This document shows, piece after piece, positions 27,565 through 36,813 of a stretch of 64,000 nt of DNA. Numbering within the stretch: position 1 is the stretch's first letter; every line of letters starts with the position of its first letter. Under the pieces are notes generated by a model. That model saw nothing but the letters and a program-made list of their open reading frames with translations. It was not told where the DNA came from and did no database searches. Source of the DNA: Streptococcus uberis (GTDB lineage: Bacteria; Bacillota; Bacilli; Lactobacillales; Streptococcaceae); assembly GCF_900475595.1 (NCBI RefSeq), contig NZ_LS483397.1, positions 467,001 to 531,000 on the forward strand. The letters are read 5' to 3'. A program made the translations under genes and the position numbers.

Positions 27565-28392
27565 TTAGAGGTCAATTTCAAGTAGGATAGGAGTATGATC
27601 TTGGCGTTCCCCAGAATGGATCATTTCAGATTTGATGACTTTGTCAGCAATACGATTTGAGGTTAACCAATAATCAATTCTCCAGCCTGTATTGTTGATT
27701 TTACTGGTTTTACTGCGTTGAGCCCACCAAGTGTAGACATTTGGAATATCCCCGTGAAGATATCGGAAGGTATCGGTGAATCCTTTTGCCAATAATGCTG
27801 TAAATCCAACACGTTCTTCGTCCGTAAATCCAGCAGAACGTCTGTTGCTTGCAGGATTGGCGAGGTCAATTTCATGATGGGCAACATTATAATCACCTGT
27901 TGCTAAAACAGGTTTGTTTCTATCTAGTGATGCCAAATATTCTGCGTATTTAATATCCCACTCTTGACGCTCTGGAAGACGACGCAGTTGATCCCCGGCA
28001 TTTGGCGTGTATACTTGTGTTACGTAAAAGTCGTCAAATTCGAGGGTGATAATACGTCCTTCAGCATCCATTGGATCTGGTGCACCTATTTCAGGAAAGG
28101 TCACTACTGGATTTAGAGTATTTCTATAAAGAAATAAGGTACCAGCATATCCTTTACGGGCAGGTTCTACGGAAGAGCGCCAAACATGAAGATGGTTAGG
28201 AAAATAACTAAGAAGTATTTCCATGTGTTTCTTTGTTGGCCCTGTTGCTGATAATTTTGTTTCCTGAATAGCCAAAATATCTGGGTCTTTAGTGACTAGA
28301 GTATCTAAAACAGCACGTGATAATAGAGCGCGTGGCGATTCACCGGTAAGGGCAGCATTTAAGGAATCAATGTTCCATGAGATTAGTTTCAT
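27565..28392 (-). CDS. exoA: Exodeoxyribonuclease III / AP endonuclease
   Basis: A 275-residue ExoIII-family enzyme. KLISWNIDSLNAAL at the start, the metal ligand Glu in IQETKLS, the AP-endonuclease motif LATGDYNVAHHEIDL and the catalytic end GWRIDYWL plus RQDHTPILL are all intact. Start is the ATG at 28392, matching other streptococcal ExoA proteins; a GTG three codons earlier is possible. It cuts at abasic sites left by glycosylases such as the AlkD-like enzyme encoded next. Confidence 0.95.
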   Translation of the reverse strand: MKLISWNIDSLNAALTGESPRALLSRAVLDTLVTKDPDILAIQETKLSATGPTKKHMEILLSYFPNHLHVWRSSVEPARKGYAGTLFLYRNTLNPVVTFPEIGAPDPMDAEGRIITLEFDDFYVTQVYTPNAGDQLRRLPERQEWDIKYAEYLASLDRNKPVLATGDYNVAHHEIDLANPASNRRSAGFTDEERVGFTALLAKGFTDTFRYLHGDIPNVYTWWAQRSKTSKINNTGWRIDYWLTSNRIADKVIKSEMIHSGERQDHTPILLEIDL

Positions 28393-28498
28393 AGTGTTCA
28401 CTTTCTAAACTTCTTTTTTCGACTCTATTTTATCAGAAAAGAAAAGGTCTAGCGACTTTTTGGGTTTAAATCTATTTTAAAAAATTTCGAAATAGTTC

Positions 28499-28550
28499 TT
28501 GCATTCTCTGGAAATAGTGATACAATCTATTTAGAAATATTTCTAAATAG
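28499..28550 (+). promoter_or_regulatory. sdpR promoter and autorepressor palindrome
   Basis: -35 TTGCAT (28499-28504), 16-base spacer, -10 TACAAT (28521-28526). Immediately after the -10, bases 28527-28550 form a perfect 24-bp palindrome with half-site CTATTTAGAAAT, covering the expected start of transcription. This is the size and place expected for an ArsR-family autorepressor site. Confidence 0.82.
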
Positions 28551-28568
28551 AAATAAGGAGGTAAATGC

Positions 28569-28850
28569 ATGAGTTTTGCTCAGACATTTAAGGCTTTATC
28601 AGACCCTATTAGGAGAGACATTTTAACCCTTCTAAAAGATGGTCAAATGTCGGCAGGTGATATCGCAAATCAATTTGATTTGGCGCAAGCTTCCATTTCT
28701 TATCATCTCATGATTTTAAAAAAGGCTGATTTGATACAAGAGACAAAGGTTAAAAATTTTATTTATTATGATATTAATACATCTGTTTTAGAGGATATCA
28801 TGATTTGGTTAAAAGAAATCAAAGGGGATTCTAAACATGAAAATGAATAA
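28569..28850 (+). CDS. sdpR: SdpR-family ArsR-type transcriptional repressor
   Basis: A 93-residue winged-helix protein of the ArsR superfamily, autorepressor SdpR branch. LSDPIRRDILTLLKDGQMSAG and ASISYHLMILKKADLIQ form the helix-turn-helix region. There are no ArsR-type metal cysteines. In B. subtilis SdpR represses sdpRI and is held at the membrane by SdpI when toxin SdpC is bound. The adjacent palindrome and the overlapping downstream sdpI-like gene fit this circuit. RBS AAGGAGG. Confidence 0.88.
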   Translation: MSFAQTFKALSDPIRRDILTLLKDGQMSAGDIANQFDLAQASISYHLMILKKADLIQETKVKNFIYYDINTSVLEDIMIWLKEIKGDSKHENE

Positions 28851-29466
28851 AAAATTATTAGTCTTAACAAGTTTTATTGTCTTAATACCAATTTTTATTG
28901 GACTTGCTTTGTGGAATCAAATACCGGATCAAGTACCAACCCATTTTGATTTTTCAGGAAATCCAGATGATTACTCAAGTAAGTTTCAAGCTGTTTTCTT
29001 CCTACCTTTTTTTCTATTAATCTTACATCTTTTCTGTTTATGGATAACGACCAAAGACCCAAAATCTGGTCGATTAGGAAAAGTGCAATATCTGGTTTAT
29101 TGGATTGTTCCAATCATTTCTATTTTTGTGCAGACAATGGTTATTTTATCTTCAATTCATAAGGGTTTCCAATTTAATGCCAACCTATTTATGGGATTTC
29201 TCTTTCTCATATTAGGCAATTATTTACCAAAAATAAGGCAAAACTATACTGTTGGGATAAAAATTCCCTGGACCTTAAATAATGAAATGAATTGGAATAA
29301 AACACATCGCCTTGCAGGAAAAATATGGGTCACTGGAGGAATTTTATTTCTTTTAATGGGCATGTTGGGGATTACAAATCCTTTCCCTGTATTCGGATTG
29401 TTAATCATTTTGATTCTTATTCCAATGGCCTATTCTTATTGTCTTTATAAATATAAACAGCTCTAA
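28837..29466 (+). CDS. sdpI: SdpI-family membrane immunity/signalling protein
   Basis: A 209-residue membrane protein with about six helices. It has a DUF1648 segment (LWNQIPDQVPTHFDFSGNPD, with the family PDQVPxHF motif at about 28-38) and an SdpI domain with NYLPKIRQNYTVGIKIPWTL and WNKTHRLAGKIWV at about 130-165. Its start overlaps sdpR by 14 bases. In B. subtilis the homologue confers immunity to SdpC and signals to SdpR. No sdpA, sdpB or sdpC gene is present nearby. Confidence 0.88.
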   Translation: MKMNKKLLVLTSFIVLIPIFIGLALWNQIPDQVPTHFDFSGNPDDYSSKFQAVFFLPFFLLILHLFCLWITTKDPKSGRLGKVQYLVYWIVPIISIFVQTMVILSSIHKGFQFNANLFMGFLFLILGNYLPKIRQNYTVGIKIPWTLNNEMNWNKTHRLAGKIWVTGGILFLLMGMLGITNPFPVFGLLIILILIPMAYSYCLYKYKQL

Positions 29467-29496
29467 AAGACTGATTTTTATCAGTCTTTTCTTTTT
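29464..29496 (+). terminator. Terminator after sdpI
   Basis: AAAAGACTGA / TCAGTCTTTT stem followed by a T-rich tail. Confidence 0.8.
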
Positions 29497-29563
29497 ACAT
29501 TGTGACCGATTTCATATGGTATAATAGAAGTATAATAGATTGAGAAAGATAGAGGTAGGCCTT

Positions 29564-31231
29564 ATGAAGAAAAGAGTACAGTTGTTAGCTGCGGTGGTTT
29601 CCTTTTTTGTTCTAGTGAATTATTATTGGATGCATCTCCCACCAATCAATTTACTTAGTGGTGACTTTTGGCTATTTATGATTCTTATCTTATTTCTTAT
29701 AGCCATTAACCTCATTATTGCTTCAGCATCAAACGGCTTAAAATTACTTTTTGGAAAGAAATCCAAAGTTAAAAAGGTGAAAGATGTTACTCAGTATGTT
29801 TCCCTTTTTTCACGTCCAATTCGATGGATTTTCTTGACCATCTTAGCCATTAGTTTAGGCTTAGGCATGATTTCCTTTTTTAATGGAAAAATGTTTAGAG
29901 CTAAAAGCTATGCAAATGTCATCAAGGTTAAAAATGCTGATTTCAAACAAGATTTTCCTGAAAGCAATCTTTCTACTTTAGCTTTGCTGGACAGAGAATC
30001 AGCTGAGAAAATAGGAGATACCTATTTAGGCACTATTGATAAGGTTTCGCAATTTGGCATTTCCAAAGATTATCGACAAATAACAATCGGTAAACAACCA
30101 TTTCGGGTATCGCCTTTGGAGTATAAAAGCTTTTGGAAATGGTTGACCAATCGTCAGGTTGGGATAAATTACTATGTTAAAGTCAATCAAACAACAGGGA
30201 AAGCTGAGCTTGTCAAATTAAAAGAAGCAATGAAATATTCTGATTCGGAATATTTGTTCAGAGATACCAAGAGACACCTCCGCTTTTTGCATCCCTTTAC
30301 CATTTTTGGTGATCCCTCATTTGAGGTTGATGATCAGGGGCATCCCTACTATGTAGCGACGACTTATGCACCGAAATTTGGTTTATCTTCTTTGGACCCT
30401 AATGGTGCCATACTATTGAATGCTGTGACAGGTAAAACCAAATATTATCACCTAAAAGATATTCCTAAATGGGTTGATCGTGTTTATTCTGCAGAAAATG
30501 TATTATCGAGGGTTAACGATCATTACACTTATCAAAAGGGTTATTGGAATACAGTCTTTAGTCAAACAGGAGTCAAACAAACGACAGACAGCTACAACTA
30601 TATCACCATTGGTTCAAATATCTATTTATATACGGGGATTACCTCTGCCACTGCAGATGCTTCTAATTTAGGGTTCATCCTTGTCAATATGAGAACACGT
30701 GAAGTAACCAATTATCAGTTGGCCTCTGCCACTGAAAAATCTGCAATGACATCTGCTGAAGGAGAGGTTCAAGAAAAAGGCTATTCGGCTACAGCGCCAA
30801 CCTTAGTTAAATTAAATGGCAAAGCTTACTACCTAGTTTCCCTAAAAGATGGCGGAAGTCTTGTGAAATCATATGCCCTCGTAGATGCTGAAGATTACCA
30901 ACAAGTCACGGTTAATAATGATATTGAAACCTTGATTTCTCAATTTACAGATCGAGATACGAGTGGCTTAAGCTCAAACAGTTCAACTGGTAAAAAAGCT
31001 AAAATTGTTAGCGGACAAGTGGATCATCTTGCAAGTCAAATCATTTCAGGAACAACAGTCTATTACATCCTCTCTGGAAATGACATCTATAAGGTTAGAG
31101 CAAGTAAGGACACTCCGGATGAATTACCATTCCTTAAAATAGGTGATCACTTTAAAGCTGAATTAGGGGAGGCTAATTACCTTCAAAATCTTAAAATTAA
31201 TGATGAAGCAGAAGAAGTGAAAAGTCAATGA
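29564..31231 (+). CDS. Conserved membrane-anchored protein of unknown function
   Basis: A 555-residue protein. Start is the ATG at 29564 (MKKRVQLLAAVVSF) with GAGGTAGG upstream. Three hydrophobic segments lie at about 5-28, 35-55 and 90-112, followed by a ~440-residue soluble region that should face outside, rich in beta-strand-like and YxY segments. I do not recognise a catalytic motif or named domain. It has its own promoter region and terminator. It could be a cell-envelope protein conserved in streptococci; no function is assigned. Confidence 0.75.
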   Translation: MKKRVQLLAAVVSFFVLVNYYWMHLPPINLLSGDFWLFMILILFLIAINLIIASASNGLKLLFGKKSKVKKVKDVTQYVSLFSRPIRWIFLTILAISLGLGMISFFNGKMFRAKSYANVIKVKNADFKQDFPESNLSTLALLDRESAEKIGDTYLGTIDKVSQFGISKDYRQITIGKQPFRVSPLEYKSFWKWLTNRQVGINYYVKVNQTTGKAELVKLKEAMKYSDSEYLFRDTKRHLRFLHPFTIFGDPSFEVDDQGHPYYVATTYAPKFGLSSLDPNGAILLNAVTGKTKYYHLKDIPKWVDRVYSAENVLSRVNDHYTYQKGYWNTVFSQTGVKQTTDSYNYITIGSNIYLYTGITSATADASNLGFILVNMRTREVTNYQLASATEKSAMTSAEGEVQEKGYSATAPTLVKLNGKAYYLVSLKDGGSLVKSYALVDAEDYQQVTVNNDIETLISQFTDRDTSGLSSNSSTGKKAKIVSGQVDHLASQIISGTTVYYILSGNDIYKVRASKDTPDELPFLKIGDHFKAELGEANYLQNLKINDEAEEVKSQ

Positions 31232-31240
31232 GACCCTGTA

Positions 31241-31269
31241 AGTGAGAACAGTTCTGTTCTCACTTTTTT
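31241..31269 (+). terminator. Terminator after the 555-aa membrane protein gene
   Basis: AGTGAGAAC / GTTCTCACT stem with AGTTCT loop and TTTTTT. Confidence 0.85.
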
Positions 31270-31291
31270 CGTTTAAAGATCTCATTACCTA

Positions 31292-31320
31292 TTGTCTCAG
31301 ACTATTACTTATGCTATACT
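31292..31320 (+). promoter_or_regulatory. tRNA-Ser promoter
   Basis: -35 TTGTCT (31292-31297), 17-base spacer, extended -10 TGCTATACT (31312-31320), 13 bases before the mature tRNA. Confidence 0.7.
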
Positions 31321-31333
31321 AGCCTTAGTTTTT

Positions 31334-31423
31334 GGAGGATTACCCAAGTCTGGCTGAAGGGAACGGTCTTGAAAACCGTCAGGCGTGTAAAAGCGTGCGT
31401 GGGTTCGAATCCCACATCCTCCT
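31334..31423 (+). tRNA. tRNA-Ser (anticodon UGA)
   Basis: Acceptor stem GGAGGAT pairs with ATCCTCC. The D arm CCC...GGG, anticodon stem ACGGT / ACCGT with loop CTTGAAA (anticodon TGA), a long class II variable arm (GCGTGTAAAAGCGTGC) and T arm GTGGG-TTCGAAT-CCCAC are all present. CCA is not encoded. It reads UCA and related serine codons. Confidence 0.96.
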
Positions 31424-31433
31424 TAATAAGTCA

Positions 31434-31460
31434 TAAAATACTGTTAATCAGTATTTTTTT
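31434..31460 (+). terminator. tRNA-Ser terminator
   Basis: AAAATACTG / CAGTATTTT stem with loop TTAAT and a T run. Confidence 0.8.
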
Positions 31461-31481
31461 CGTGTAGTTAGAAAGGAAAAC

Positions 31482-32201
31482 ATGTCAAAGCGGAAAAAAC
31501 AAAAGTACTTTGTTCACGAAGCACTACGTTGTGCAATTAGTTTGACCTTTATATCGGGTTATGTGAATGCTTTTACCTTTATGACCCAAGGACAACGATT
31601 TGCCGGAATCCAATCTGGTAATGTTGCTTCGCTAGCAATGAGTTTAGCCCAGGGTGATTATAGGAGGGCATTGGATTTTCTTTTGCCTATAGTTGCTTTT
31701 ATGTTGGGGCAATCTTTTACCTACTTTATGCATCGATGGGCTAATAAGCATAAAATCCATTGGTATTTGTTTTCAAGCTTTGTTCTAACAGCCATCGCTT
31801 TTTTGACCTCTCTCTTAACCCCAATGCTATCTTCTTTTTACACGGTTTTTGGTCTTGCTTTTTTTGCATCCATTCAAGTTGATACCTTTAAATCGCTTCG
31901 TGGGGCAACCTACGCTAATGTCATGATGACAGGAAATGTAAAGAATGCTGCTTATCAACTGACAAAGGGACTGTATGAAAAGAATAAGGAAATCATTACG
32001 ATAGGCCGAAATACGGCCTTAGTTATCATTACCTTTATCTTTGGTGCAATGCTTTCTACACTATTGTCACTTAAATATGGGGAGTATTCGTTAGGCTTTG
32101 TTCTTTTACCCTTAGCTTATGTGAATTATTTATTAGGTAAAGAGTATTATCATATTCAAACCAAAATAAAACCGTTTATGACAGATTATTCTGAGGAATA
32201 A
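31482..32201 (+). CDS. YoaK/DUF1275 family membrane protein
   Basis: A 239-residue protein with about six membrane segments, of the DUF1275 (YoaK) family. Characteristic stretches are ISLTFISGYVNAFTFMTQGQ and GIQSGNVASLAMSLAQGDYR near the start, with VMMTGNVKNA at about 148. It may be a transporter, but the substrate is unknown. RBS GAAAGGAA. Its stop codon lies in the loop side of its own terminator stem. Confidence 0.85.
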   Translation: MSKRKKQKYFVHEALRCAISLTFISGYVNAFTFMTQGQRFAGIQSGNVASLAMSLAQGDYRRALDFLLPIVAFMLGQSFTYFMHRWANKHKIHWYLFSSFVLTAIAFLTSLLTPMLSSFYTVFGLAFFASIQVDTFKSLRGATYANVMMTGNVKNAAYQLTKGLYEKNKEIITIGRNTALVIITFIFGAMLSTLLSLKYGEYSLGFVLLPLAYVNYLLGKEYYHIQTKIKPFMTDYSEE

Positions 32202-32211
32202 ACGGTTTTTT
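32169..32211 (+). terminator. Terminator overlapping the end of the YoaK-type gene
   Basis: AAACCGTTTAT in the last codons pairs with ATAAACGGTTT after the stop, followed by a T run; the loop holds the final residues and stop codon. Confidence 0.75.
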
Positions 32212-32299
32212 TGCTGTCTTTTATATGGTATAATCAATAATAGCCGCTCTATGAGCAAAATAATTCAAAAAGGTTTCATTAGCCTTGAAAGGAATCAAA

Positions 32300-34306
32300 A
32301 TGACTGATAAAAAACCATTTTATATTACAACCCCAATTTATTACCCTTCTGGGAAATTGCATATTGGCTCAGCTTACACAACGATTGCTTGTGATGTCTT
32401 AGCGCGTTACAAACGCATGATGAACCATCAGGTTTTTTATTTAACAGGTTTGGATGAACATGGCCAAAAAATTCAAACAAAGGCTGAAGAAGCAGGCATC
32501 ACTCCTCAAGAATACGTTGATGGCATGGCCAAAGGCGTTAAAGAATTATGGGAGCTCTTAGACATCTCATATGACAAATTCATCCGCACTACAGATGATT
32601 ATCATGAGGAAGTCGTTGCAGCAGTATTTGAAAAACTATTAGCTCAAGATGATATTTATTTAGGGGAATATTCAGGTTGGTACTCAGTTTCCGATGAAGA
32701 ATTTTTCACTGAAAGTCAATTAGAAGAAGTTTTCCGTGATGAAAATGGTAAAGTTATAGGTGGAATAGCCCCTTCAGGTCATGAAGTGGAATGGGTTTCA
32801 GAGGAATCATACTTCCTTCGTCTTGGCAAATACGCTGACAAGTTAGTAGCATTCTTTAACGAACATCCGGAATTCATTCAACCTGAAGGTCGTATGAATG
32901 AAATGATTAAAAACTTTATCGAACCAGGACTGGAAGACTTGGCAGTTAGTCGTACCACTTTTACCTGGGGTGTTAAAGTACCTTCTAATCCTAAACATGT
33001 GGTATATGTATGGATAGATGCCCTTTTAAACTATGCAACTGCACTTGGATATGGTCAAGAAGACAAGGCTAATTTCGAAACATTCTGGAACAATGGAACA
33101 GTCTTCCATATGGTTGGTAAGGATATTTTACGCTTCCATTCCATTTATTGGCCAATTCTTCTGATGATGTTAGATATGAAATTACCAGAACGTTTGATTG
33201 CCCATGGTTGGTTTGTCATGAAAGATGGTAAAATGTCTAAATCCAAAGGGAATGTTGTTTACCCAGAAATGTTAGTTGAACGTTTTGGACTTGATCCATT
33301 ACGTTATTACCTCATGCGCTCTTTACCAGTTGGTTCTGATGGAACCTTTACTCCAGAGGATTATGTGGGACGTATTAACTATGAACTTGCCAATGACTTG
33401 GGAAATCTTCTTAACCGCACGGTCGCTATGATTAATAAGTATTTTGGCGGTAAGATTCCAGCATATACTGAAAATGTGACCTCATTTGATGGAGAGTTAC
33501 AAGACTTAGTTACTGAGAAAATCACTGACTACCATAAACAAATGGAGACAGTTGATTACCCACGTGCCTTAGATGCTATTTGGGCAATTATTTCACGCGC
33601 TAACAAATACATTGATGAGACAGCTCCATGGGTACTGGCTAAAGAAGATGGTGATAAAGAACAATTAGCTTCTGTCATGGCTCACTTAGCTGCAAGTTTA
33701 CGAGTGGTTGCTCATCTTATCCAACCATTTATGATGACAACTTCAAATGCTATCATGGAACAACTTGGTTTAGGGCAAAGCTTTGATTTGGAAAATCTTT
33801 CATTAGCTGGAATGCCGTCAGATATCACTGTTATCTCTAAAGGGCAACCTATTTTCCCTCGACTTGATATGGAAGAGGAAATTGCCTATATCAAGGAGCA
33901 AATGGAAGGTGGCTCAGCTATTCCTCAAGAAAAAGAGTGGATTCCTGAAGAAGTGGACCTAAAATCCGAAAAAGAAGAAATCAAATTTGAGACATTTGAC
34001 GCCTGTGAAATTCGTGTTGCTGAAGTTAAGGAAGTTTCAAAGGTCGAAGGTTCTGATAAATTGCTACGCTTTAGATTGGACGCGGGAGATGGAGAAGATC
34101 GTCAAATCTTGTCTGGAATTGCTAAATTCTATCCAAATGAGCAAGAATTAGTTGGGAAAAAACTCCAAATAGTGGCTAACTTAAAACCTCGCAAAATGAT
34201 GAAAAAATATGTCAGTCAAGGAATGATTTTATCTGCGGAACACGATGGAAAACTAACCGTCTTAACAGTTGATCCAGCTGTTCCAAATGGTTCAATCATT
34301 GGTTAA
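32300..34306 (+). CDS. metG: Methionyl-tRNA synthetase
   Basis: A 668-residue class I synthetase. The HIGH-like motif is KLHIGS at residues 19-24 and the KMSKS motif is GKMSKSKGN near residue 305. The carboxyl-terminal ~110 residues ([20 protein letters not shown]) are an OB-fold tRNA-binding domain that aids dimerisation. Start is the ATG at 32300 with AAAGGA upstream; a TTG five codons earlier is not needed. No T-box or other leader element is seen. It has its own terminator. Confidence 0.97.
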   Translation: MTDKKPFYITTPIYYPSGKLHIGSAYTTIACDVLARYKRMMNHQVFYLTGLDEHGQKIQTKAEEAGITPQEYVDGMAKGVKELWELLDISYDKFIRTTDDYHEEVVAAVFEKLLAQDDIYLGEYSGWYSVSDEEFFTESQLEEVFRDENGKVIGGIAPSGHEVEWVSEESYFLRLGKYADKLVAFFNEHPEFIQPEGRMNEMIKNFIEPGLEDLAVSRTTFTWGVKVPSNPKHVVYVWIDALLNYATALGYGQEDKANFETFWNNGTVFHMVGKDILRFHSIYWPILLMMLDMKLPERLIAHGWFVMKDGKMSKSKGNVVYPEMLVERFGLDPLRYYLMRSLPVGSDGTFTPEDYVGRINYELANDLGNLLNRTVAMINKYFGGKIPAYTENVTSFDGELQDLVTEKITDYHKQMETVDYPRALDAIWAIISRANKYIDETAPWVLAKEDGDKEQLASVMAHLAASLRVVAHLIQPFMMTTSNAIMEQLGLGQSFDLENLSLAGMPSDITVISKGQPIFPRLDMEEEIAYIKEQMEGGSAIPQEKEWIPEEVDLKSEKEEIKFETFDACEIRVAEVKEVSKVEGSDKLLRFRLDAGDGEDRQILSGIAKFYPNEQELVGKKLQIVANLKPRKMMKKYVSQGMILSAEHDGKLTVLTVDPAVPNGSIIG

Positions 34307-34310
34307 TAGA

Positions 34311-34341
34311 TTTTAAAGTGGAAGTTTAACCTTTCACTTTT
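34311..34341 (+). terminator. metG terminator
   Basis: An AAAGTG..AAG / CTT..CACTTT stem and T run. Confidence 0.65.
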
Positions 34342-34403
34342 TTCTTAAGCTTAATTTTATAAAAACTGTCTATGATAGAAGAAAATAGTTTAAGGATTCA
34401 AAC

Positions 34404-35201
34404 ATGAGATTTTTTCAAAAACTCCAACTCTTAAAAAGCAAGAATAGCCAGCTTACTCTAGATATACTGACAAACATTGTTGTTTATGTCATGGTTGTTT
34501 TATTTTACCTATCCGGAATATGATTACTAGTCACGATACCATCATCAACTTACCTATCATAAAAGATCGCTTTTATGGGCTTGCAAGTATTGTTTTGGTG
34601 AGGCAGGTTCCAAGTTTGGTTTTAGGCTTTGCACTGCTTATTTGTGGGAGGGCAATCGCCAATCGTAATGCGCGTGCTTTTTACCCGACCTTGGTTTTTT
34701 GATCCTTATTACTTAAACCATAGTAAGATTGCCTTATTAAAGTCCAATAATGGAACAGTTGTCGCTTTTGCAACTGTCGAAAAATCTCATTCAGAAAATT
34801 CTCTCTCAGTTGATTTTATGCCTTATTTAAATGAAGCTCCCAAAGGGGTTATGGATGTTTTATTCATTCATTTAATCCATTGCGCCAAAGAAGAAACTAT
34901 TTCTACCTTTAACATGGGAATGTGTCCATTACCCAATGTTGGGAAAAACCGCTTTAGCTTTTTTAATGAAAAATTAGGGCACCTCCTTTATCAATTTGGA
35001 TCACATATTTATTCCTTTGATGGGTTAAGACACTACAAAGAAAAATTTGCCAGTCATTGGCACCCTATTTTATATTGCTTACCCCAAACAAAGCCATTTT
35101 CTATGTGTGACCATGGCCTTATTATTGGTCTCCTATCAGTCAGAATAAGGTCAAGACCCGACAAAAAGACAAGCATTCATATGCAAGTCTTTTTATTTTG
35201 A
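34404..35201 (+). pseudogene. mprF: Decayed mprF (lysylphosphatidylglycerol synthase) remnant
   Basis: Three reading segments in two frames together resemble parts of MprF. An amino-terminal fragment (34404-34520) stops after 39 codons. A middle fragment in another frame (34520-34702) includes QVPSLVLGFALLICGRAIAN, as in the MprF transmembrane region. A third fragment (about 34700-35140) carries SKIALLKSNNGTVVAFATV, EAPKGVMDVLFIHLIH and FGSHIYSFDGLRHYKEKF, the carboxyl end of the DUF2156 catalytic domain. Intact MprF is about 850 residues, so most of the protein has been deleted. Loss would remove lysine modification of membrane lipids. Confidence 0.75.
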
Positions 35202-35203
35202 TA

Positions 35204-35258
35204 AATTTTTAGAAAATTTTGAAAAATCACTAGAAAATCTGATGTTTTTTGTTATAAT
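35204..35258 (+). promoter_or_regulatory. brnQ promoter region with CodY-like box
   Basis: AATTTTTAGAAAATT at 35204-35218 matches the CodY consensus at 14 of 15 positions; a partial second copy overlaps it on the right. A perfect -10 TATAAT lies at 35253-35258 without a good -35. The ~100-base leader that follows contains a TGTAAACG-AC-CGTTTACA palindrome (35333-35350). Confidence 0.75.
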
Positions 35259-35362
35259 AGAAAGCACTTATTTTGTTTTGGATACTGTTTTAAAGATGAC
35301 AATTCAAATCAAAGATGAATTTTTGAGAAAGGTGTAAACGACCGTTTACAAAGTGGTATTTT

Positions 35363-36706
35363 ATGGTTAAAAAAGGTTTTCTAACAGGATTGCTTTTATT
35401 TGGTATCTTTTTTGGAGCCGGTAACTTAATTTTCCCACCAGCTCTAGGGGTTGCTTCAGGGACAAACTTTTGGCCAGCGATTATTGGATTTTGTCTGTCA
35501 GGAGTTGGCTTAGCCATTATGACCTTATTGGTAGGCACCTTAACGAATGGTGGATTCAAACAGGAAATGGATATTAAATTCAGTCCATGGTTTTCCCTAA
35601 GCTTCCTGGTAGTCCTCTACTTAACCATTGGCCCACTTTTTGCTATTCCTAGAACGGCTACCGTTTCCTTTGAGGTCGGTCTCTCACCCCTTGTTGGTAA
35701 TAGTCAATTGGCTTTGATGATTTTTTCCCTTTGCTTCTTTTTAGCGGCTTTTGCATTAGCCTATAACCCCAACAAAATCATGACTAGTGTGGGCAAGATT
35801 TTAACGCCGCTATTTGCTTTGCTGATTCTTTTGTTAGTAGTCGTAGGTGCTTTTAAATACGGACATGCTGACAGTGGCAAGGCTAGCGCTGAATATGTTG
35901 CTTCTGCCTTTGGAGGAGGTATTTTAGCCGGGTATAATACACTAGACGCCCTAGCATCAGTTGCCTTTTGTTTAGTAGCAACGGAGACTCTCAAGCAATT
36001 TGGTTTTTCAAGTAAAAAAGAGTATTTATCGACCATCTGGGTGGTCGGTATTGTGACTAGCCTAGCATTTAGTATCTTGTATTTGGGGCTTGCTTTCCTA
36101 GGAAATAAATTTCCTATCCCAAGCGCTGTATTAGCTGATCCTTCTATAAACAAAGGGGCTTATGTTTTAGCGCAAGCCTCCTATCAATTATTTGGTTCCT
36201 TTGGACGCCTTTTCCTCAGTGTCATGGTAGTATTAACATGTTTCACTACAACAGTTGGTCTGATTGTAGCTGTATCAGAGTTCTTTGCGAAACATTTTAA
36301 GGCACTATCCTATAAAGTGTATACCATTCTGTTCACCTTAGTTGGTTTTTTCATTGCGAATTTGGGTCTAAATACAGTCATTGCTTTTTCGGTCCCTGTC
36401 TTGACCCTACTTTATCCGATTGTCATTGTTCTTGTTATCATTATTTTACTCAATAAAGCTTTTGCGCTTTCAAAAAAAGGAATGTCATTGACCATTGCCT
36501 TGGTTACTGTAACTTCCTTCTTTGAAGTATTTGCTGGCCTCCTCCCTAAAACAGCTATTGCATCGCTAGTTGCTCACATTCCTTTCCATGCAATGTCTAT
36601 GGGCTGGGTTCTGCCAACACTGATTGGACTAGTCATAGCTTTTGTCCTACCCGATAAAGTCAAAGGAGAAGCCTTTGACTTAAGTCAGTTTGAAGATCAA
36701 GCCTAA
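35363..36706 (+). CDS. brnQ: Branched-chain amino acid carrier BrnQ (LIV-II)
   Basis: A 447-residue sodium-coupled symporter with about 12 helices. GLLLFGIFFGAGNLIFPPALG at about 9-29 is the family signature, and FCLVATETLKQFGFSSKKEY is conserved. It imports Leu, Ile and Val, complementing the LivJHMGF ABC system at 10.7-15.2 kb. A CodY-like box upstream fits repression by branched-chain amino acids. The ribosome site before the ATG is weak (AAAGTGG); a better GAAAGG lies about 35 bases earlier, before the palindrome. Confidence 0.93.
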   Translation: MVKKGFLTGLLLFGIFFGAGNLIFPPALGVASGTNFWPAIIGFCLSGVGLAIMTLLVGTLTNGGFKQEMDIKFSPWFSLSFLVVLYLTIGPLFAIPRTATVSFEVGLSPLVGNSQLALMIFSLCFFLAAFALAYNPNKIMTSVGKILTPLFALLILLLVVVGAFKYGHADSGKASAEYVASAFGGGILAGYNTLDALASVAFCLVATETLKQFGFSSKKEYLSTIWVVGIVTSLAFSILYLGLAFLGNKFPIPSAVLADPSINKGAYVLAQASYQLFGSFGRLFLSVMVVLTCFTTTVGLIVAVSEFFAKHFKALSYKVYTILFTLVGFFIANLGLNTVIAFSVPVLTLLYPIVIVLVIIILLNKAFALSKKGMSLTIALVTVTSFFEVFAGLLPKTAIASLVAHIPFHAMSMGWVLPTLIGLVIAFVLPDKVKGEAFDLSQFEDQA

Positions 36707-36712
36707 CTAACC

Positions 36713-36740
36713 AAAAAAGAGCCAATAGGCTCTTTTTTTT
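36713..36740 (+). terminator. brnQ terminator
   Basis: AAAAGAGCC / GGCTCTTTT stem with loop AATA and a T run. Confidence 0.85.
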
Positions 36741-36813
36741 GAGTTTATCTAAGTTTCCCTCTCAATTCAAAAAAATCAATTTGTGAATGCACTTTAGGGA
36801 TAAACTTTCATTA

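Noticed and set aside
35333..35350. Palindrome in the brnQ leader as a cre site
   Set aside because: Half-sites TGTAAACG and CGTTTACA resemble cre, but four extra central bases break the 14-bp consensus.
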